This document shows positions 9,527 to 20,900 of a DNA stretch of 64,000 nucleotides, one piece after another. Source of the DNA: Allomyces macrogynus ATCC 38327 (lineage: Eukaryota; Blastocladiomycota; Blastocladiomycetes; Blastocladiales; Blastocladiaceae). The notes beneath the pieces are model-generated. The model searched no databases. It saw only the letters and a list, made by a program, of their open reading frames with translations, and was not told the origin of the DNA. The stretch is taken from the NCBI GenBank assembly GCA_000151295.1, contig GG745366.1:332739-396738 (forward strand). Direction: 5' to 3'. The position numbers were made by a program, and so were the translations under genes. Numbering within the stretch: position 1 is the first letter of the stretch; each line of letters opens with the position of its first letter.

Positions 9527-11043
9527 ATGCTCGCGTCGACCGTTTTCAGCGGCCCGCCCGCCTATTTGCTGCAACCGGTCACGGCCACGGCCGTCTTCTA
9601 TACCCTCGTCAACGCAGTATGGACCGTGCATTGGTTTTACGCCGTGACCTCGTTGCTGCGGATCCCGCACGTCCGCCAAGCCCTGTTCCCGGCCGATTAC
9701 TCGTCGCAATCGTGCACACGCCGACTGCGGCTCTTTGTTGTGGCGATCTCGGGCGCGACGTCTCCACTTCACGGTTTGATCACAGTCCTTCTGTTTGCCA
9801 AGGCCATGGCCGGGAACTTGGTCGCGGTGAGCGTGTGGTTGCACAGCAGAGAGGTAAGCGTGCGCCAGCGACCATTGTTCTCGTTTGCACGCGGTGCGTG
9901 GGATTCATTTTATCGTGACCAGTGCTCTTGGCGACGTGCTCTAGCCGACCTACGCGGCTGCGACGCTCCTCAACGGCATCCTCAGCATGGTCGACGGTTT
10001 GACCTACATGACTCTCGCCATGGTCTGCATGGGCTGGTTCGTTGCCATGTCCCGCCACTTGACCACCCATTTCCAGATGTTCACCCGCGCGATCCCGAAC
10101 CACCCACTCCGCCAGGGGTATCGTCAGCGAAACCATCACCGACACGCAGCGGCAAGTGCTCACGAGCCTGCTTGGCACGGCGTTCGTGACCATGGCCGTC
10201 GCCACGTTCCTCGAGCAGTACTACCCGCTGTGGATGCTGATTCTCGTGCTCAGCGTGCACAAGGTGTGCTTTGACAGTCTGCGCAGCACGCAAATCCTGC
10301 TCACGCGCATCGTCCGGCTTGCGCCCTCCTCCCCGTTTATCCACCGCAACGCCGTGATCGCAAAGGGGGACTGGATCTCGCTCATGCCGCTGCGCGTGGC
10401 CGCGTACATGATGAGTCTAGCCCTGCGCGAAGTGCTCACCCTGGCGCTCAGCGCCTACGCGAATTGGACCCGGCTCGGCGGTCTCGCGCCGGGCAAGTGG
10501 ATCCAGACGGCCGTGCTGGTCATGCCCGACGTGGTCCTGGTGGGGACTGTCGTCGCGCACTTGCGGTTCCGCAAGCCCATGGTCTGGGACGCCGCGGCCG
10601 CCGCGGCGATGCGGCGGTACGCGTTGCTCGTCGGCCAGCGGCTCGCGGTGCCCGAGTTGGGCGGGGCCAGTGGGCCGCTACCTGACGCACAACCGCCGGT
10701 CGAGCCGGTGAAGGGGGAAACGCGGGTGCTGGCGCGCGTCGTGCGCCACGTGCCGGACGACGCGTGGGTCGGCGTGCAGTGGCCCGACGCCAAAGACGCG
10801 ATGCAGTTGGTGATTGAGGAGACGGACACGGAGCGGCTCGACGAGGCGCGGCGACTGGTCGCGTACATGCGAGCGATTCCGGCGAGAGTCGACGTCGTGG
10901 ACGTGCCTCTCGCGCGGGACGGCGCGGATGGGCATCGGACGGTCGAGTCACCGGTGGTGCGAAGCCCGGAGGAACCACTACTGGAGGGGCAGGAGGTAGA
11001 CTTGGTGGAGGTTGTCGTAGCGCCGCGTGGACGAGCCGACTGA
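9527..11043 (+). CDS. Predicted multi-pass membrane protein, unknown family
   Basis: Exon 1 9527-9853, intron 9854-9954 (101 nt, GTAAGC...CTAG, phase 0), exon 2 9955-11043. Hydrophobic segments include AVFYTLVNAVWTVHWFYAV, LHGLITVLLFAKAMAGNLV, YMTLAMVCMGWFVAM, LLGTAFVTMAVATFL, PLWMLILVLSVHKVC, AYMMSLALREVLTLAL and WIQTAVLVMPDVVLVGTVV: seven or eight membrane spans followed by a ~130-residue charged C-terminal tail. Within exon 2 the frame moves by one base at the GGGG run 10115-10118 (NHPLRQ to GIVSETITD), probably an extra G in the sequence. The span count is compatible with a seven-helix receptor-like topology, but no receptor motif is present. Confidence 0.65.
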
Positions 11044-11431
11044 CGGGTAGTCGTGGACTTCAGGTTGGTGGAGGAAGTGAAATGAGCGTGTTTTGATCGT
11101 GCTTTTTAGCTGAATAACAGATCACGAGTTTAGCTGCCCTGGGTGTCTCTGGGGCAGCGCGGGGCAAAGGTTGGTCATCAAATGAGCGGCTACCTGTCAA
11201 TGCTGCCACGTGCACGACGCGACCCCGAGCCGCCTGTCTGATCAAACCAACTTTTCGCAACCAACGCACAGCCCCAAAAAGCACTCGCGCCTTTGATTCT
11301 CAACAACGCGACCAGAACGACGACGCGCGACCCTTGCGCTCTCAAACTGCACCGTTGACGCTCGAGAATAAGAGCCGGACCTGCTGCAGCCGCGTTCCAG
11401 CGCGCTGATCAAGCACCTCGACCAACAAGTC
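11044..11431. other. Intergenic region
   Basis: Presumed terminator and promoter between two plus-strand genes. No specific element seen. Confidence 0.5.
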
Positions 11432-13812
11432 ATGGCAGGCCCCGACCGTGCGCGCAAACGCACCGCGACCGGCGGCAGCAGCACCAATGACAAGGACAAG
11501 CCCGCGACTCCCGCCGTGACGCGTACGGCCGCGCAGTACGTCGACCCGGCGCAGCTGCGCGCCTCGTCACGGTCGGGTCTGCTCGCCTCGGGCCTGCCCG
11601 CGGCCGACGACTTTATCACGCTCTACAAGCACCCGTGGGTGACGTTTGCCGGTCCCATTCAGATCCTGGCGACGGGTTACGCGCTCGCCATGCGCGCATT
11701 GCTCCTGACCGCCGAACCGCTCTACGGCGTCGTGCTCGCGCGCAAGTACGTCGACTATGTCGCGGTCGCGATGCTCGTCGCTGGGTGGATGGGAAATCGC
11801 GCCGCACGGATCGCCAAGCAGCGCACGCAAACGCAAGTCACGGCCACGGGCGATGTAGTCCCGACGCCCGCTATGATTGACGACGTTTGGCTCGCTGCGC
11901 TCAAGTGGGTCGTGGCCGCAGCCATGTTGCTCGCGGTGAGTCCGTGGACGCGCGACGCGGCTGCCGTGTTTGCGGCGCATCCGCGTGCGTCGCTTGATGC
12001 GGCCATGGCGCCCGTCGTCGGCGCCGTCATGGGTCACGAGCACGCGAAAACGACGCTCTCGAGCATGCTGATCGCGTGGCTGCCGCCGTTCCTGCAAAAC
12101 CTGTTCCGTGCTGCTTTCCCCGAAGCGGCTTACCCGGCGTGGATGCAACCGCATGTTGCGCACGCATTGGCGCTGTACCCGATTTCGTTTGCTGTCGGTG
12201 TCGCTGCGAGTTCCATTCCGTTTGCGACGGTCGCGCCCTACATGCACCCAATTGGCGTGCGGCAGCACCTCAACTTTACCAAGTTTGTCGTGCCGATTCT
12301 GTGGTTTATCTGCTCGAATGTTGCGCGCACCGTTTACCCGAGCGTTGATCCCGAGCGTGACCCGCATCATTTGGCCGCGGGAGTTGCGGTCGTGGGGGCC
12401 GTCGCGAGTGGGATCGTGATCCCGGTCGTGTACGGCACCTACACTAAGATCCAGGGCAAGTGGGTGCCGGCGCTCATGGCACTAGCCACGGTCGCTCTCG
12501 TTGCGCAGTCGGTATCGACGTCTCGGCACTTTGTGCACTCAATCCAGGAGGTACGCGTTATTTTTCGAGCCGGGAATTTGCCTTGATCGCTTGAACTGAC
12601 CACCATGCCTCCCACTAGCCGCTCCGCATCACCCCCGAGTACGCGCTCATCGAAAAGCAGGGCCATATCCAAGTCCTGGCCGATACGGGCCGCGACGTGC
12701 TCTTCCTTCGCTCGGGCCACTCGCTGATCGGCGGAATGTACCGCACATCGCTCGACTCGGTCTTTGCCGGGTTTTACTTCCACGACATGCACCGGCTCGT
12801 GGCCGACCGCGCGCTCGCCGAGTACCGCGTGCAGCACACCCCTGCCACCACCGACGTGCGCGGGCTCATGATCGGGTACGGGATCGGAATTGCCGCCAAC
12901 GCCTACTCGCACCTGAACGTGTCGCTCGACGTGGTCGATATCGACAAGGATGTGGTGGATCTCGCGCGGAAACACTTCCCGACCCTTGCTGCGGGAGCTG
13001 TGGTCGAGACGCTGACCGGTATCGACGACCCGCTGCTGTTTGACGCGGACCCGACAGGTGCCGTTCGGGTCGTTGTCGCCGACGGAAGGGACGTGCTCGC
13101 GCGCGCGCCCGCGAACCACTACGACTTTATCGCGCACGACATTTTCGCGGGCGGGTCGGTCGCGCCGCGGCTGTTCACGTACGAGGCGTTTGCGCACGCG
13201 CGGCGCGCGCTCAAGCCGGGCGGCACGTTGTCCGTCAACATGGTGGGCCGGCCGCACGACTTGGCGTTCCGCACGGCCGCGAAAACGTTGCGGTCCGTGT
13301 TCAAGTACGTGCGCGCGTTTGCTGAGCCGACGTCGACGACCGACGACCACGTCAGCGAGGACGAAGTGACGAACCTGGTCTTCTACGCTTCCGACGCCCC
13401 GTTCGCGTTCCGCGCGCCCGTCGAGGACGACTACTTTGGTTCCCAAATGCGGTGGTACGCGCTGTCGCGGTTCCGACACGCCGAGGTCGCAATTCCGCAA
13501 CCGCCCGGGGTTGCGCCCGCCGTGCCCGTCAAGCGTTCGGATGGTGAGTACTATGCGTGGGAGGGCAAGGAGAACGCGACGGCGTTGATGGACGCTGTGC
13601 CGGCGATTGACTTGGCCGATTACACCAAGTCGAGTAAAGCAATTCCGTCGGCGCCGGGCCAGCGGTCGTTTTCGCGGCACGATCTGGACCGGCCGCGCGT
13701 GTTGACGGACGCGGAAATGCGCGACTTGGAAGAGTTGCTGTGGCCGGTCGCGACGGCGCATTGGGCGATCATGCGCACGATTGTGCCGCTCGACGTGTGG
13801 TTGGAGTATTGA
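11432..13812 (+). CDS. Membrane-anchored spermidine synthase-like protein (polytopic N-terminus plus PABS-type domain)
   Basis: Two exons, 11432-12550 and 12619-13812, with a 68-nt intron (GTACGC...CTAG, phase 0); 770 residues. Residues ~60-370 hold about six to eight hydrophobic segments, e.g. WVTFAGPIQILATGYALAM, ALALYPISFAVGVAAS, KFVVPILWFICSNVA and GVAVVGAVASGIVIPVV. The second exon is a Rossmann-fold domain of the spermidine/spermine synthase type: GLMIGYGIGIAANAYSHLNV (nucleotide-binding loop), LDVVDIDKDVVDLARKHFP (acidic residues after strand 2), VVADGRDVLA, YDFIAHDIFAGG and ALKPGGTLSVNM. Membrane-fused members occur in bacteria and fungi; whether they make polyamines is not established. 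The usual GGGDG is here IGYGIG, so aminopropyl transfer is uncertain and a methyltransferase-like role is possible. Confidence 0.8.
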
Positions 13813-14354
13813 AGCGTGGGTGCGGGGAGAGTGGAAGTGAGATTGGCTTGGAGTTGATTTGGCGCGGCCGGTCGCATCAACCTGGTCGTGCATCTCCTTG
13901 CGCAAGACAAAACCACGTTCGCATTCGAGTCTGGGCCGTCACCGGTTTCCACGAGCGCGCCGCGGTTCATAAAAGGCCGTAAATTCAATTATCTGTAAGG
14001 TACAAAAGTGGCGCTGGCAAGTCAGGACCTGCGTTCAGCGGTTCAGCTTTTGTGTGGTCCGGCGCAGCATGCCATGTGGTGGAAGGCAATGTCAGCGTGA
14101 ACGAGCGTGTTGTCTCTCCATTTTCCCTGCCAAGCGCGCGAGCAGTGTCCTCAGTGACTTCTGCAGCAATATCACAGAGCACCGCATATGAGCGCGCTAT
14201 TGGGGTCCAAAAGTGAGCGGCAGTGGATCATGCAACATCGGACCGCCACACTGACGTGGCCGTGGGCCGCCGGGCTGAGGATGATGTGGAGCGCCTTCGA
14301 AGTCAAGCGCCGGCGAGCTTTCGCGCTCCTGGTGCATCGCAGCCTGTCCGACAG
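13813..14354. other. Intergenic region upstream of first bZIP gene
   Basis: Contains the presumed promoter of the bZIP gene at 14638. No supported coding sequence. Confidence 0.5.
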
Positions 14355-14361
14355 TATAAAT
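14355..14361 (+). promoter_or_regulatory. Candidate TATA box of first bZIP gene
   Basis: TATAAAT, 283 nt before the main ATG. If functional, transcription would start near 14380-14390, giving a leader of ~250 nt that holds two or three upstream ATGs. Confidence 0.5.
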
Positions 14362-14381
14362 CCCACAGATTGCGCAACAAG

Positions 14382-14737
14382 ATGCTCTGTCTCTCTCCAC
14401 CAGGCTGCTGCACGAGCGTCCACGACTCGGCTCATCCTCGCTGAGCCCTTCTCGCGCTCGATCCCGACTTGGTGGGTCTTCACTTCTCTCGCTGTCGTGC
14501 TTAACGCGTCCCCGTCGCATGCGCAACACGCGCACCACGCGCAAAACGAGCCCGCAGCGTTCCTGAGGCGCCGATCCGAGGCGCATTCCGCTCAGTATGC
14601 TGACGATCGCGTTTCATTCCATTCACTGTATAGCATCATGGCGCACCCTCAGCAGAATGGCTCTACAGCTCGTCAGCTCAGGATTTCTGAGCTGGGGCAG
14701 CCGGTCGTGGGGCAGCCGCTCGACTGTGACATCCTGA
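14382..14737 (+). promoter_or_regulatory. Upstream ORFs in the leader of the first bZIP gene
   Basis: Every ATG between the TATA element and the main start opens an out-of-frame upstream ORF. uORF1 is 14382-14444 (20 codons plus stop). uORF2 is 14519-14566 (15 codons plus stop). uORF3 is 14597-14737 (46 codons plus stop), which overlaps the main coding region by 100 nt. A short uORF followed by one overlapping the main start is the arrangement that gives starvation-induced translation of animal ATF4. Yeast GCN4 uses four short uORFs. uORF1 may lie at or before the transcription start. Confidence 0.55.
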
Positions 14738-15789
14738 ACCTGTTCGCCCCGATGCCCACGAATGCCAACGAACAGCAGCTCCCGGGGACTCAAGCTCACC
14801 CTCCCCCGAACCCGTTTGCCGCTGATGGCCTGGACTTGAATTACTTGTCTGTCCACCAGCTTGTTTCTCGTGTGGCCCCAGTCAATAATTCAAACGGCGG
14901 CGATGTCGATCCGGAGTTTGGCGCGGTGCCCAGTGGCTGTTTTGGGATGGCGGCCTCAATCAACCCAAGTGTATCTGACCAAGCACCCGAAGTCTCCATT
15001 GCCGTGCCGCCGCCGCCGCCGCCGTCCGCCAGCGTATTTTCTGGGCCGTCGGCGATGGACGCCGCGTGCGCCGGGTCGTTGGGGATGCCCTCCGGGCACG
15101 ATGGGTTCTCAGTGATGCCCGCTGCAGGCGCCGCGTCGTTGGCGATGCCTGCCGTGTACACCAAGTCGCTCGCTTCGGTCGCCGCGCACGATGGATCGCG
15201 CACGCCGACTGCCATGCACCTGCGATCGTCGACGAAGCCCGGTGCGCCTACCGCGCGTGCCTCGTCGTGGTCGACGCCCACTGTCCACTCTGGATCGTCG
15301 GTGACGGGCACCACGCACGCTACGTCGTCGGCGATGCCCGCCGCGCGCGCCAACCGCACGGCCTGCGCAGTCACGAAGACGATCAACATGACCCGTGGAA
15401 GCATGGCGCTCGCTGCGAATACCAAGGTCCCAGCCGAGCTGCCATACCCCGAAGGATTCTTGCGGCCTGAAGAACCGACGCAGCTTGCGCGCAGCAAGAC
15501 CAAGAAACGGGCGGCCAATGACGACGCTGGGTCCGACGATGACGACGCTGAGTCCGACGATGACGAGGGAGACGACGATCCCATCGCCGCACAGCGGAGA
15601 AGGAACATCGAGGCCGCTCGCCGGTCCCGCGCGAGGAAGAAGGCGAAAATGTCGTTTCTTGAGCTGCGAATCGGCGAGCTCGAGACCAAGAACGGCGAGT
15701 TGAAGGCCCAAATCGGCGCGCTCGAGACCGAGAACCGCGAGTTACAAGGTTGGCTCGAATTATTGATTGTCGGGCCAGCAACGTTTTGA
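14638..15789 (+). CDS. bZIP transcription factor, GCN4/CPC1-ATF4 type
   Basis: 383 residues, no intron seen. The C-terminus has a canonical basic region, QRRRNIEAARRSRARKKAKM (N-x2-AA-x2-SR-x-RK, residues ~320-339), followed by a leucine zipper (FLELRIGELETKNGELKAQI and onward) to the end. Upstream are an acidic Asp/Glu run (~293-314), a motif ELPYPEGF shared with the bZIP at 32606, and a low-complexity Ala/Ser/Pro activation-type region. Position of the bZIP at the extreme C-terminus and the uORF-rich leader fit GCN4/CPC1 orthologues, the general amino-acid control activators; orthology is inferred. The start at 14638 was chosen because it is the first in-frame ATG after the TATA element, although the frame is open further upstream. 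Confidence 0.85.
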   Translation: MAHPQQNGSTARQLRISELGQPVVGQPLDCDILNLFAPMPTNANEQQLPGTQAHPPPNPFAADGLDLNYLSVHQLVSRVAPVNNSNGGDVDPEFGAVPSGCFGMAASINPSVSDQAPEVSIAVPPPPPPSASVFSGPSAMDAACAGSLGMPSGHDGFSVMPAAGAASLAMPAVYTKSLASVAAHDGSRTPTAMHLRSSTKPGAPTARASSWSTPTVHSGSSVTGTTHATSSAMPAARANRTACAVTKTINMTRGSMALAANTKVPAELPYPEGFLRPEEPTQLARSKTKKRAANDDAGSDDDDAESDDDEGDDDPIAAQRRRNIEAARRSRARKKAKMSFLELRIGELETKNGELKAQIGALETENRELQGWLELLIVGPATF

Positions 15790-16108
15790 ACGAGGAGCCG
15801 GCGTTTGTCTTTGTTTCGTGTCTGTAAATTTCCGTTTGTGGTGGCCTTGTCTGTGCAAATGTATGCCCATTAACTTCGATCAGAGGCGAACGAGTTCAGC
15901 CGCTACGAAACCCGTGTCGATCTGGTTTTGGAGAACTCCATGAACCCGAACACGTTGGGCAAAATAAGCAAGTGCTGTCACTCCACTGAAGTTCAGCTCA
16001 ATCGAGGGTCGCGGCGCAGATCACTAATTGTATCAAGAAATGTACAGGCCGAAACAAGAACTATGGGAAAACCAAAAAGAAACCATCAACCCTCCTCGCG
16101 CGACACCT
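15790..16108. other. Intergenic region between convergent genes
   Basis: About 320 nt of lower GC between the 3' ends of the bZIP gene and PHO81. Presumed terminators; no element recognised. Confidence 0.5.
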
Positions 16109-19100
16109 CTAAATCACGCCCGCGGCCGACGTCGTGAACCGCACCACGCCGTCCGAATACACGCCATCCACACCATGCTTCTCCTGCGCAAGAACGTGCT
16201 GCGGCACCGCGTTCTCGGCGCCGAACGTCGCCAAGATCAATCCGGCCTCCTTGACCGCCTGAATCAATGCCGGCACCTGGATCAGCGGCCGCGCAAAGCA
16301 CACGACGCCCAACAGGTTATTGTGCTTCGTGAACCGAATCGCCTCCTTGATCGACGCGCACCGCGCATCGGGAACCGCGTCGGCATCGACCACCGCGGGC
16401 GGCGCATCGATACCCAACAGCGCGGTGCTCGCGTCGGCGGCCTCGGGCGGGTACCCGGCCCACGTGTTGAAGAACACGGGGTAGTTGGGCTGTTTCCAGT
16501 TGACGGCGTTGCACGCGAGCGGGCTGAACGAGGCGAAAACGAGCGCACGCGGCGCGGCGCGGTCGTAGACGGCCGTCAGGACCTTGTCGACGAACACGTC
16601 GACTGACGCCGTGCACGGCAGCCGGTGCCGCGCCGCGTCGAGCGCCGTCGGGTATTTGAGCTCGACAAACAGCGCCGTATCACTTGGGAGCGCGTCGAGC
16701 GCCTCGCCGAGCGACAGGTACGCGTGCCGCAGTGCGTGCGCGAGCGTTGCCGACGAAGGTGCGAGACCGACGGAAGCGAGGTCCACGCGGCGCGGGTCGG
16801 CACGGCCGACGGCTTGGAACTGCGCGTGCGTGAGTTGTGCGACGGGCACTTGGATCCCCACGCCGCCCGGGCCGAGCGGGACGGTAACGTGCCACGTCGG
16901 GTACAGGACCGGCACCAGGTCGACGGTCAATTGCACGACGACGTGCACGTACTTTTGCGCGAGCGACGAGGCCGTGATCAGCGAGGCCACCGTGCCGTGC
17001 GCGGCGGGAATAATCCCGCTCGGGGTCGTAGGGCCACCAGACGGGAGCGTAGGCGACGGCATCAGGCTTGACACGCCGTGCGGGTGCGCGAGGAGACCAG
17101 TCGGCCGTGTGCCCGCTGCAGCCGCAGTCGCAGCACCTGCGGCCGCGACCGCGCTCACGACCTGGGTCGTCTTCCAGTAGGTCGCAATCGGCCCACCGAC
17201 GGCGAGTTTTGGGTGGTTGAACGGCGCAATCAGCGCATAGTCGAGCGTCAATTCGCCGACCACGTTCATCGCGTCAAACAGCGGGACCACCACCCGGCCA
17301 TGCGTCGGCGCGTGCGACGACGGGTCCGCACCGAGAGTCTCCCCGTGCCGCGCACGGACCAAGTCACGCGCGAGCACCGCAGCGCGCGCAATCGGCCGGG
17401 TGCCATAGGTCGGGAACACGTCAATGTGCAGCGAGAACACATCAAGGTTGGCCGCCTGGAAGGCCACGGCCTCGCGCTCGTCGTCGGCGGGCAAGATGAG
17501 CGTGTGCGGGACGGCGCCCGGGTCGGGTTTCGCGGCCAGGACGACGCGCAGCGACGCGAGTTTTTGCGCGTACAGAACGGGCGCCACGGGCACGGCAATC
17601 TGCACCTGGTACTTGGACTCGAGGTAGGTGTGGCCGTAGATGCGGAACGGAATAATCGGTGGCGGCAGAGCGAGCGACGGGATCGCATCGAAATCCATGG
17701 GGTCGCCGTCGGCGTCGTCAGCGGCCGCGGGCACGGCGGGTGCCGTGTTGGTCCTTGGACGCAGCAGACCCGAGGGCGCAATCGGCTGGATGACCGCGGG
17801 GGTCGCATTCGCGGCAAGGAAAAGCGCGGGCGAGGCCGTGGCCGACGGTGGGTGCATCGCCTTGTACCGCTGCATGTGTTCCCACAGAACCACGGCAATC
17901 GCAATGTGGCCGCGGTAGAGCGTGTGCGTGAGCACGGTCCAACCCGTCTCGTCAACGAGGTTCGTGCTTGCGCCGTATTCGAGCAGGACCTCGACACAGT
18001 CCTGGTGACCCTCAGACGCCGCGTAGAAGAGGGGCGTCCAGTTGTAGTACTTGTCGGAAGTATCGACCGAGGCCATGTGGTCGCAGAGCAACTTGGTGAG
18101 CGTGACGTGCCCCTGCTTGGCCGTAATGTGCAGCGGGTGCAGGCCCTCTTCGGGCGCAATCGGTGCGCCCTTGGCGAGCAGCAGCGTCGCAATATCGACG
18201 TGGCCGTACTGCGCGGCGAGCGAGAGGACATGGTGCGGGACCGTCGTTTGCAGCAACTGCGGATGCTGGTCGAGCAACTTGGCGACGATGTCCGTGAACC
18301 CGCCAATGATCGCGTAGATCAGTGGCGAGAACCCGTCGTGGTCGGGCGCGACGCAAACCGACCGATCGTCGTCGTCCTCGTTGGCGCCTTCAGCGTCCTC
18401 GACGGGAATCCGATCCAAGCCGCCAACCAGCACCGCCACCTCGGTGAACCCGTGCATCGCAGCGTAGTGCAGCGGCGTGCGCCCGTACACGTCGCGCGCC
18501 GCGCCGTCGGCGCCCGCCGTGAGCAGCGTGCGCACAATCGCGACATCCCCCGCGAGCGTGGCTGCGTGGAGGGCCGTCCGATCGTTGATTTCGTCGCGGT
18601 AGTGCACGTCGGCGAACCCCGACTCGACGAGCACGGCAACCGCGTCGGCGGCCTTGGCTCCACCCTGCCGGCAAGCGCGCACAAGCACGCGCGAAACGAC
18701 CGCCGTCGTGGCCTGCGCGGGGGACGCCGTGCGTAACCGCGCGAGTGTGTCGCGGAGACGGTCAGTCGCGCCGGCCTTGACGACGTGCGCCAAGTCCGAC
18801 TCGAGGTCGTCGAGCGAGTCGGACCGCGCGAGCGCCGTCGTGGCTCCAGCACCCAGCACGGGTCCCGGCGCGGGCGACGCGACAGCGGCCAAGTCCATAA
18901 GACTCAGTTCGGCGAGGTGCGTCGAGACGATATCGGTCAGTTCCGTGAGCGTGTCGCGGTTGAAGCACGGCTGGATCTCGACTTGCCGCGAGAGGTAAAG
19001 TTCCTTGGTCGACGACTTGGACCGCTTATCCCATTTCTTCAAGATCTTGCGAAACCCTTCGGCGTTGAGCGCAACAAACTGCTGCAGCTTGGTCAAGTCC

Positions 19101-19698
19101 TGCTGTAAATGCCAGAGCGCTTCTTGGATCGTGCGCAAATTGGCGCCGTGGTTCTTGGCCGCGTGTGTGCCGCGCACCGCTTGCGACCCTTGCGCGAGCC
19201 GCTTCTTTTCGAGCAGCGACCGTAGGCGCACCTTGAGGTCGGTCTCCTTGGTCAGGTAAAAAGCGTTGACGCGGTCGAGCTCGCGCTCGAGCTTGTAGAA
19301 GAAGGCGGCTTTGTGCGCCTGGATCGGGTCGGTGTGCGCGTCTGCGAACGAGGGCGGCTCCGAGTCGAGGAGGACCGGGGACGCGGCGATCGTGATCGAG
19401 TGCGCCGACGTGGCCGAAGCGCTGCCGCCATTGGGCTTGGTGCCGTCATGGAGCTGCGACTTTTCGAGCGAGTTGATGACCTTTTTCAGGGCCTTGTAGC
19501 TATCAACGAAGAGGTTAGCGCTCTAAACAACAAAAAGAGACAAGTATGGCGACATTGCAGGCGTACTTGATGTAGTATTGCGACCATTCCGTGATGGCCT
19601 GGTTCTGGATCTGTTTGCCAAACTACAATGACCAAATTCGAGCGTCAGCCGTCCATTGAGCGCATCCACCTCGTCGAGATCGAACGCACCTTCATGAT
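16109..19698 (-). CDS. PHO81: PHO81/NUC-2-like cyclin-dependent kinase inhibitor (SPX-ankyrin-degenerate GDPD)
   Basis: Three exons: 19698-19693 (only ATGAAG), 19622-19567 and 19499-16109. Introns are 70 nt (19623-19692) and 67 nt (19500-19566); 1150 residues in frame. The N-terminus MKFGKQIQNQAITEW, YKALKKVINSLE and LNAEGFRKILKKWDKR define an SPX domain, which binds inositol pyrophosphates. About six ankyrin repeats follow (~300-560; e.g. NDRTALHAATLAGDVAIVRT, GRTPLHYAAMHGFTEVAVLV). The C-terminus (~880-1150) is GDPD-like (ALFVELKYP, VFASFSPLACNAVNW, DGVYSDGVV) but lacks the catalytic HRG, has YVHVVVQLTVD where active enzymes have YVExDVQLTKD, and YPT in place of YHD. An inactive GDPD distinguishes PHO81 from the phosphodiesterase GDE1. 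In yeast PHO81 inhibits the Pho80-Pho85 kinase under phosphate starvation. Confidence 0.85.
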
Positions 19699-20900
19699 GA
19701 CGGGTTATTCGGGCCGCGAGAGGATCAGATAGGATAAAATGGCTCGGAGAGCAGGACGTAATCGAGCGGTTTCGGCACGGGCGTGATCACCGGCGATAAA
19801 AGAGCGAATCCCGGACCAAGAGGACTGGTAGAGCACGGCACGGGCAAACGCGATAACGTGCAGGGAAGCAGCGTGCAACTTGGCGTGCAGCGCGGTCGCT
19901 GGCGGTGCGCGTGCTTGCTTGAGCGGCGTGCAGTCTACTCGGTCGTCGAGGGCACGCGCGGTGCCGTCGGTCGGCGCCCAGCGAGCGCAATTGCTTGGTG
20001 CGCGAATCAAATTGAATCGGCGACGGCGGCGCGAGCAGCGGCCGATTGTTGTGCGGTTGCCGCTTGACTTGGGCAAACGCGCACAGGCGTGCGGTGGACG
20101 GGCGTCACGTGCTGGTGGGCACTGGAAACGTTTCCGTTGAATCGCAAAGGGCAGGTGCGGGACACGTTCAGGTTTGGCGCGGGTTTGGCGAAAGTTGGCG
20201 ATGCAAACGGTCAGTGAAAGGGTAAGCCAGGCATGCTTTCGCCACGTGCGTGATGTCCTTGTCCTTGCAGATCAGAAACTGCCTGGCGCTCGAGGCGTTG
20301 CTTTCGCCCTGGGCACCCTGTTGTGCGCACCACCACCATTTTTCCACCACCTCCACCCACGTTGCCGGCGCCGCCCCCTGGGTCGGCCGTGGCTGTCGCT
20401 CCGGTCGGCATCGCGGGGCGTCTCCCGGCGTCTCCACTCTCCATCCTCTATTCTCCACCCGGCATGCCGCCGCGCCAGCCAACTTCCTAGCCTCCAAGTT
20501 CCTCTTCCGGGTCTCCAAGTCGCTTGTCCGGGCCTTCTCTCCTCGTCCTGCCGCCCATCCTGGATCGAGTGCCGGGCCATCCAACCAGCCACCACGCTCC
20601 CGACGAGCCATTCTTGCATCGCGACGTACCAATCACGCCCCCGTTGTCGCGCGTTTGCTCTCCGTCGAGGACCCGCCCGTAAAAACCGAGCGCGCCCCGC
20701 AAATCGAGCTCCAACTGCCTCCTCGCGCTCTTGACGTTGGTGTGACCATGGCCGTTGTGCCCGCACACCTGCCTGCTCGCGTTCCGTTTTATTGCTCGCA
20801 TCTTCATTGCCAGACGCGGTCGCCGCCAACGACGAATCCGACGCCGCCGTGACCACCGTGTCGACCGCGCCCAAGAACGCGCCCGCATCGCCGCCATACC
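19699..20900. other. Intergenic region between divergent genes
   Basis: About 1.2 kb between the PHO81 start and the small membrane protein. ORFs here have poor codon use and no recognisable domain. Probably a divergent promoter; nothing specific seen. Confidence 0.5.

Noticed and set aside
9076..9844. Several 80-180 codon ORFs on both strands upstream of 9527
   Set aside because: Arg/Ser-rich translations without domains, overlapping each other and the first exon of the membrane protein gene.
16109..19231. Glycerophosphodiester phosphodiesterase GDE1
   Set aside because: Domain order fits, but the catalytic His, Glu/Asp and HD residues are missing, which fits PHO81 instead.
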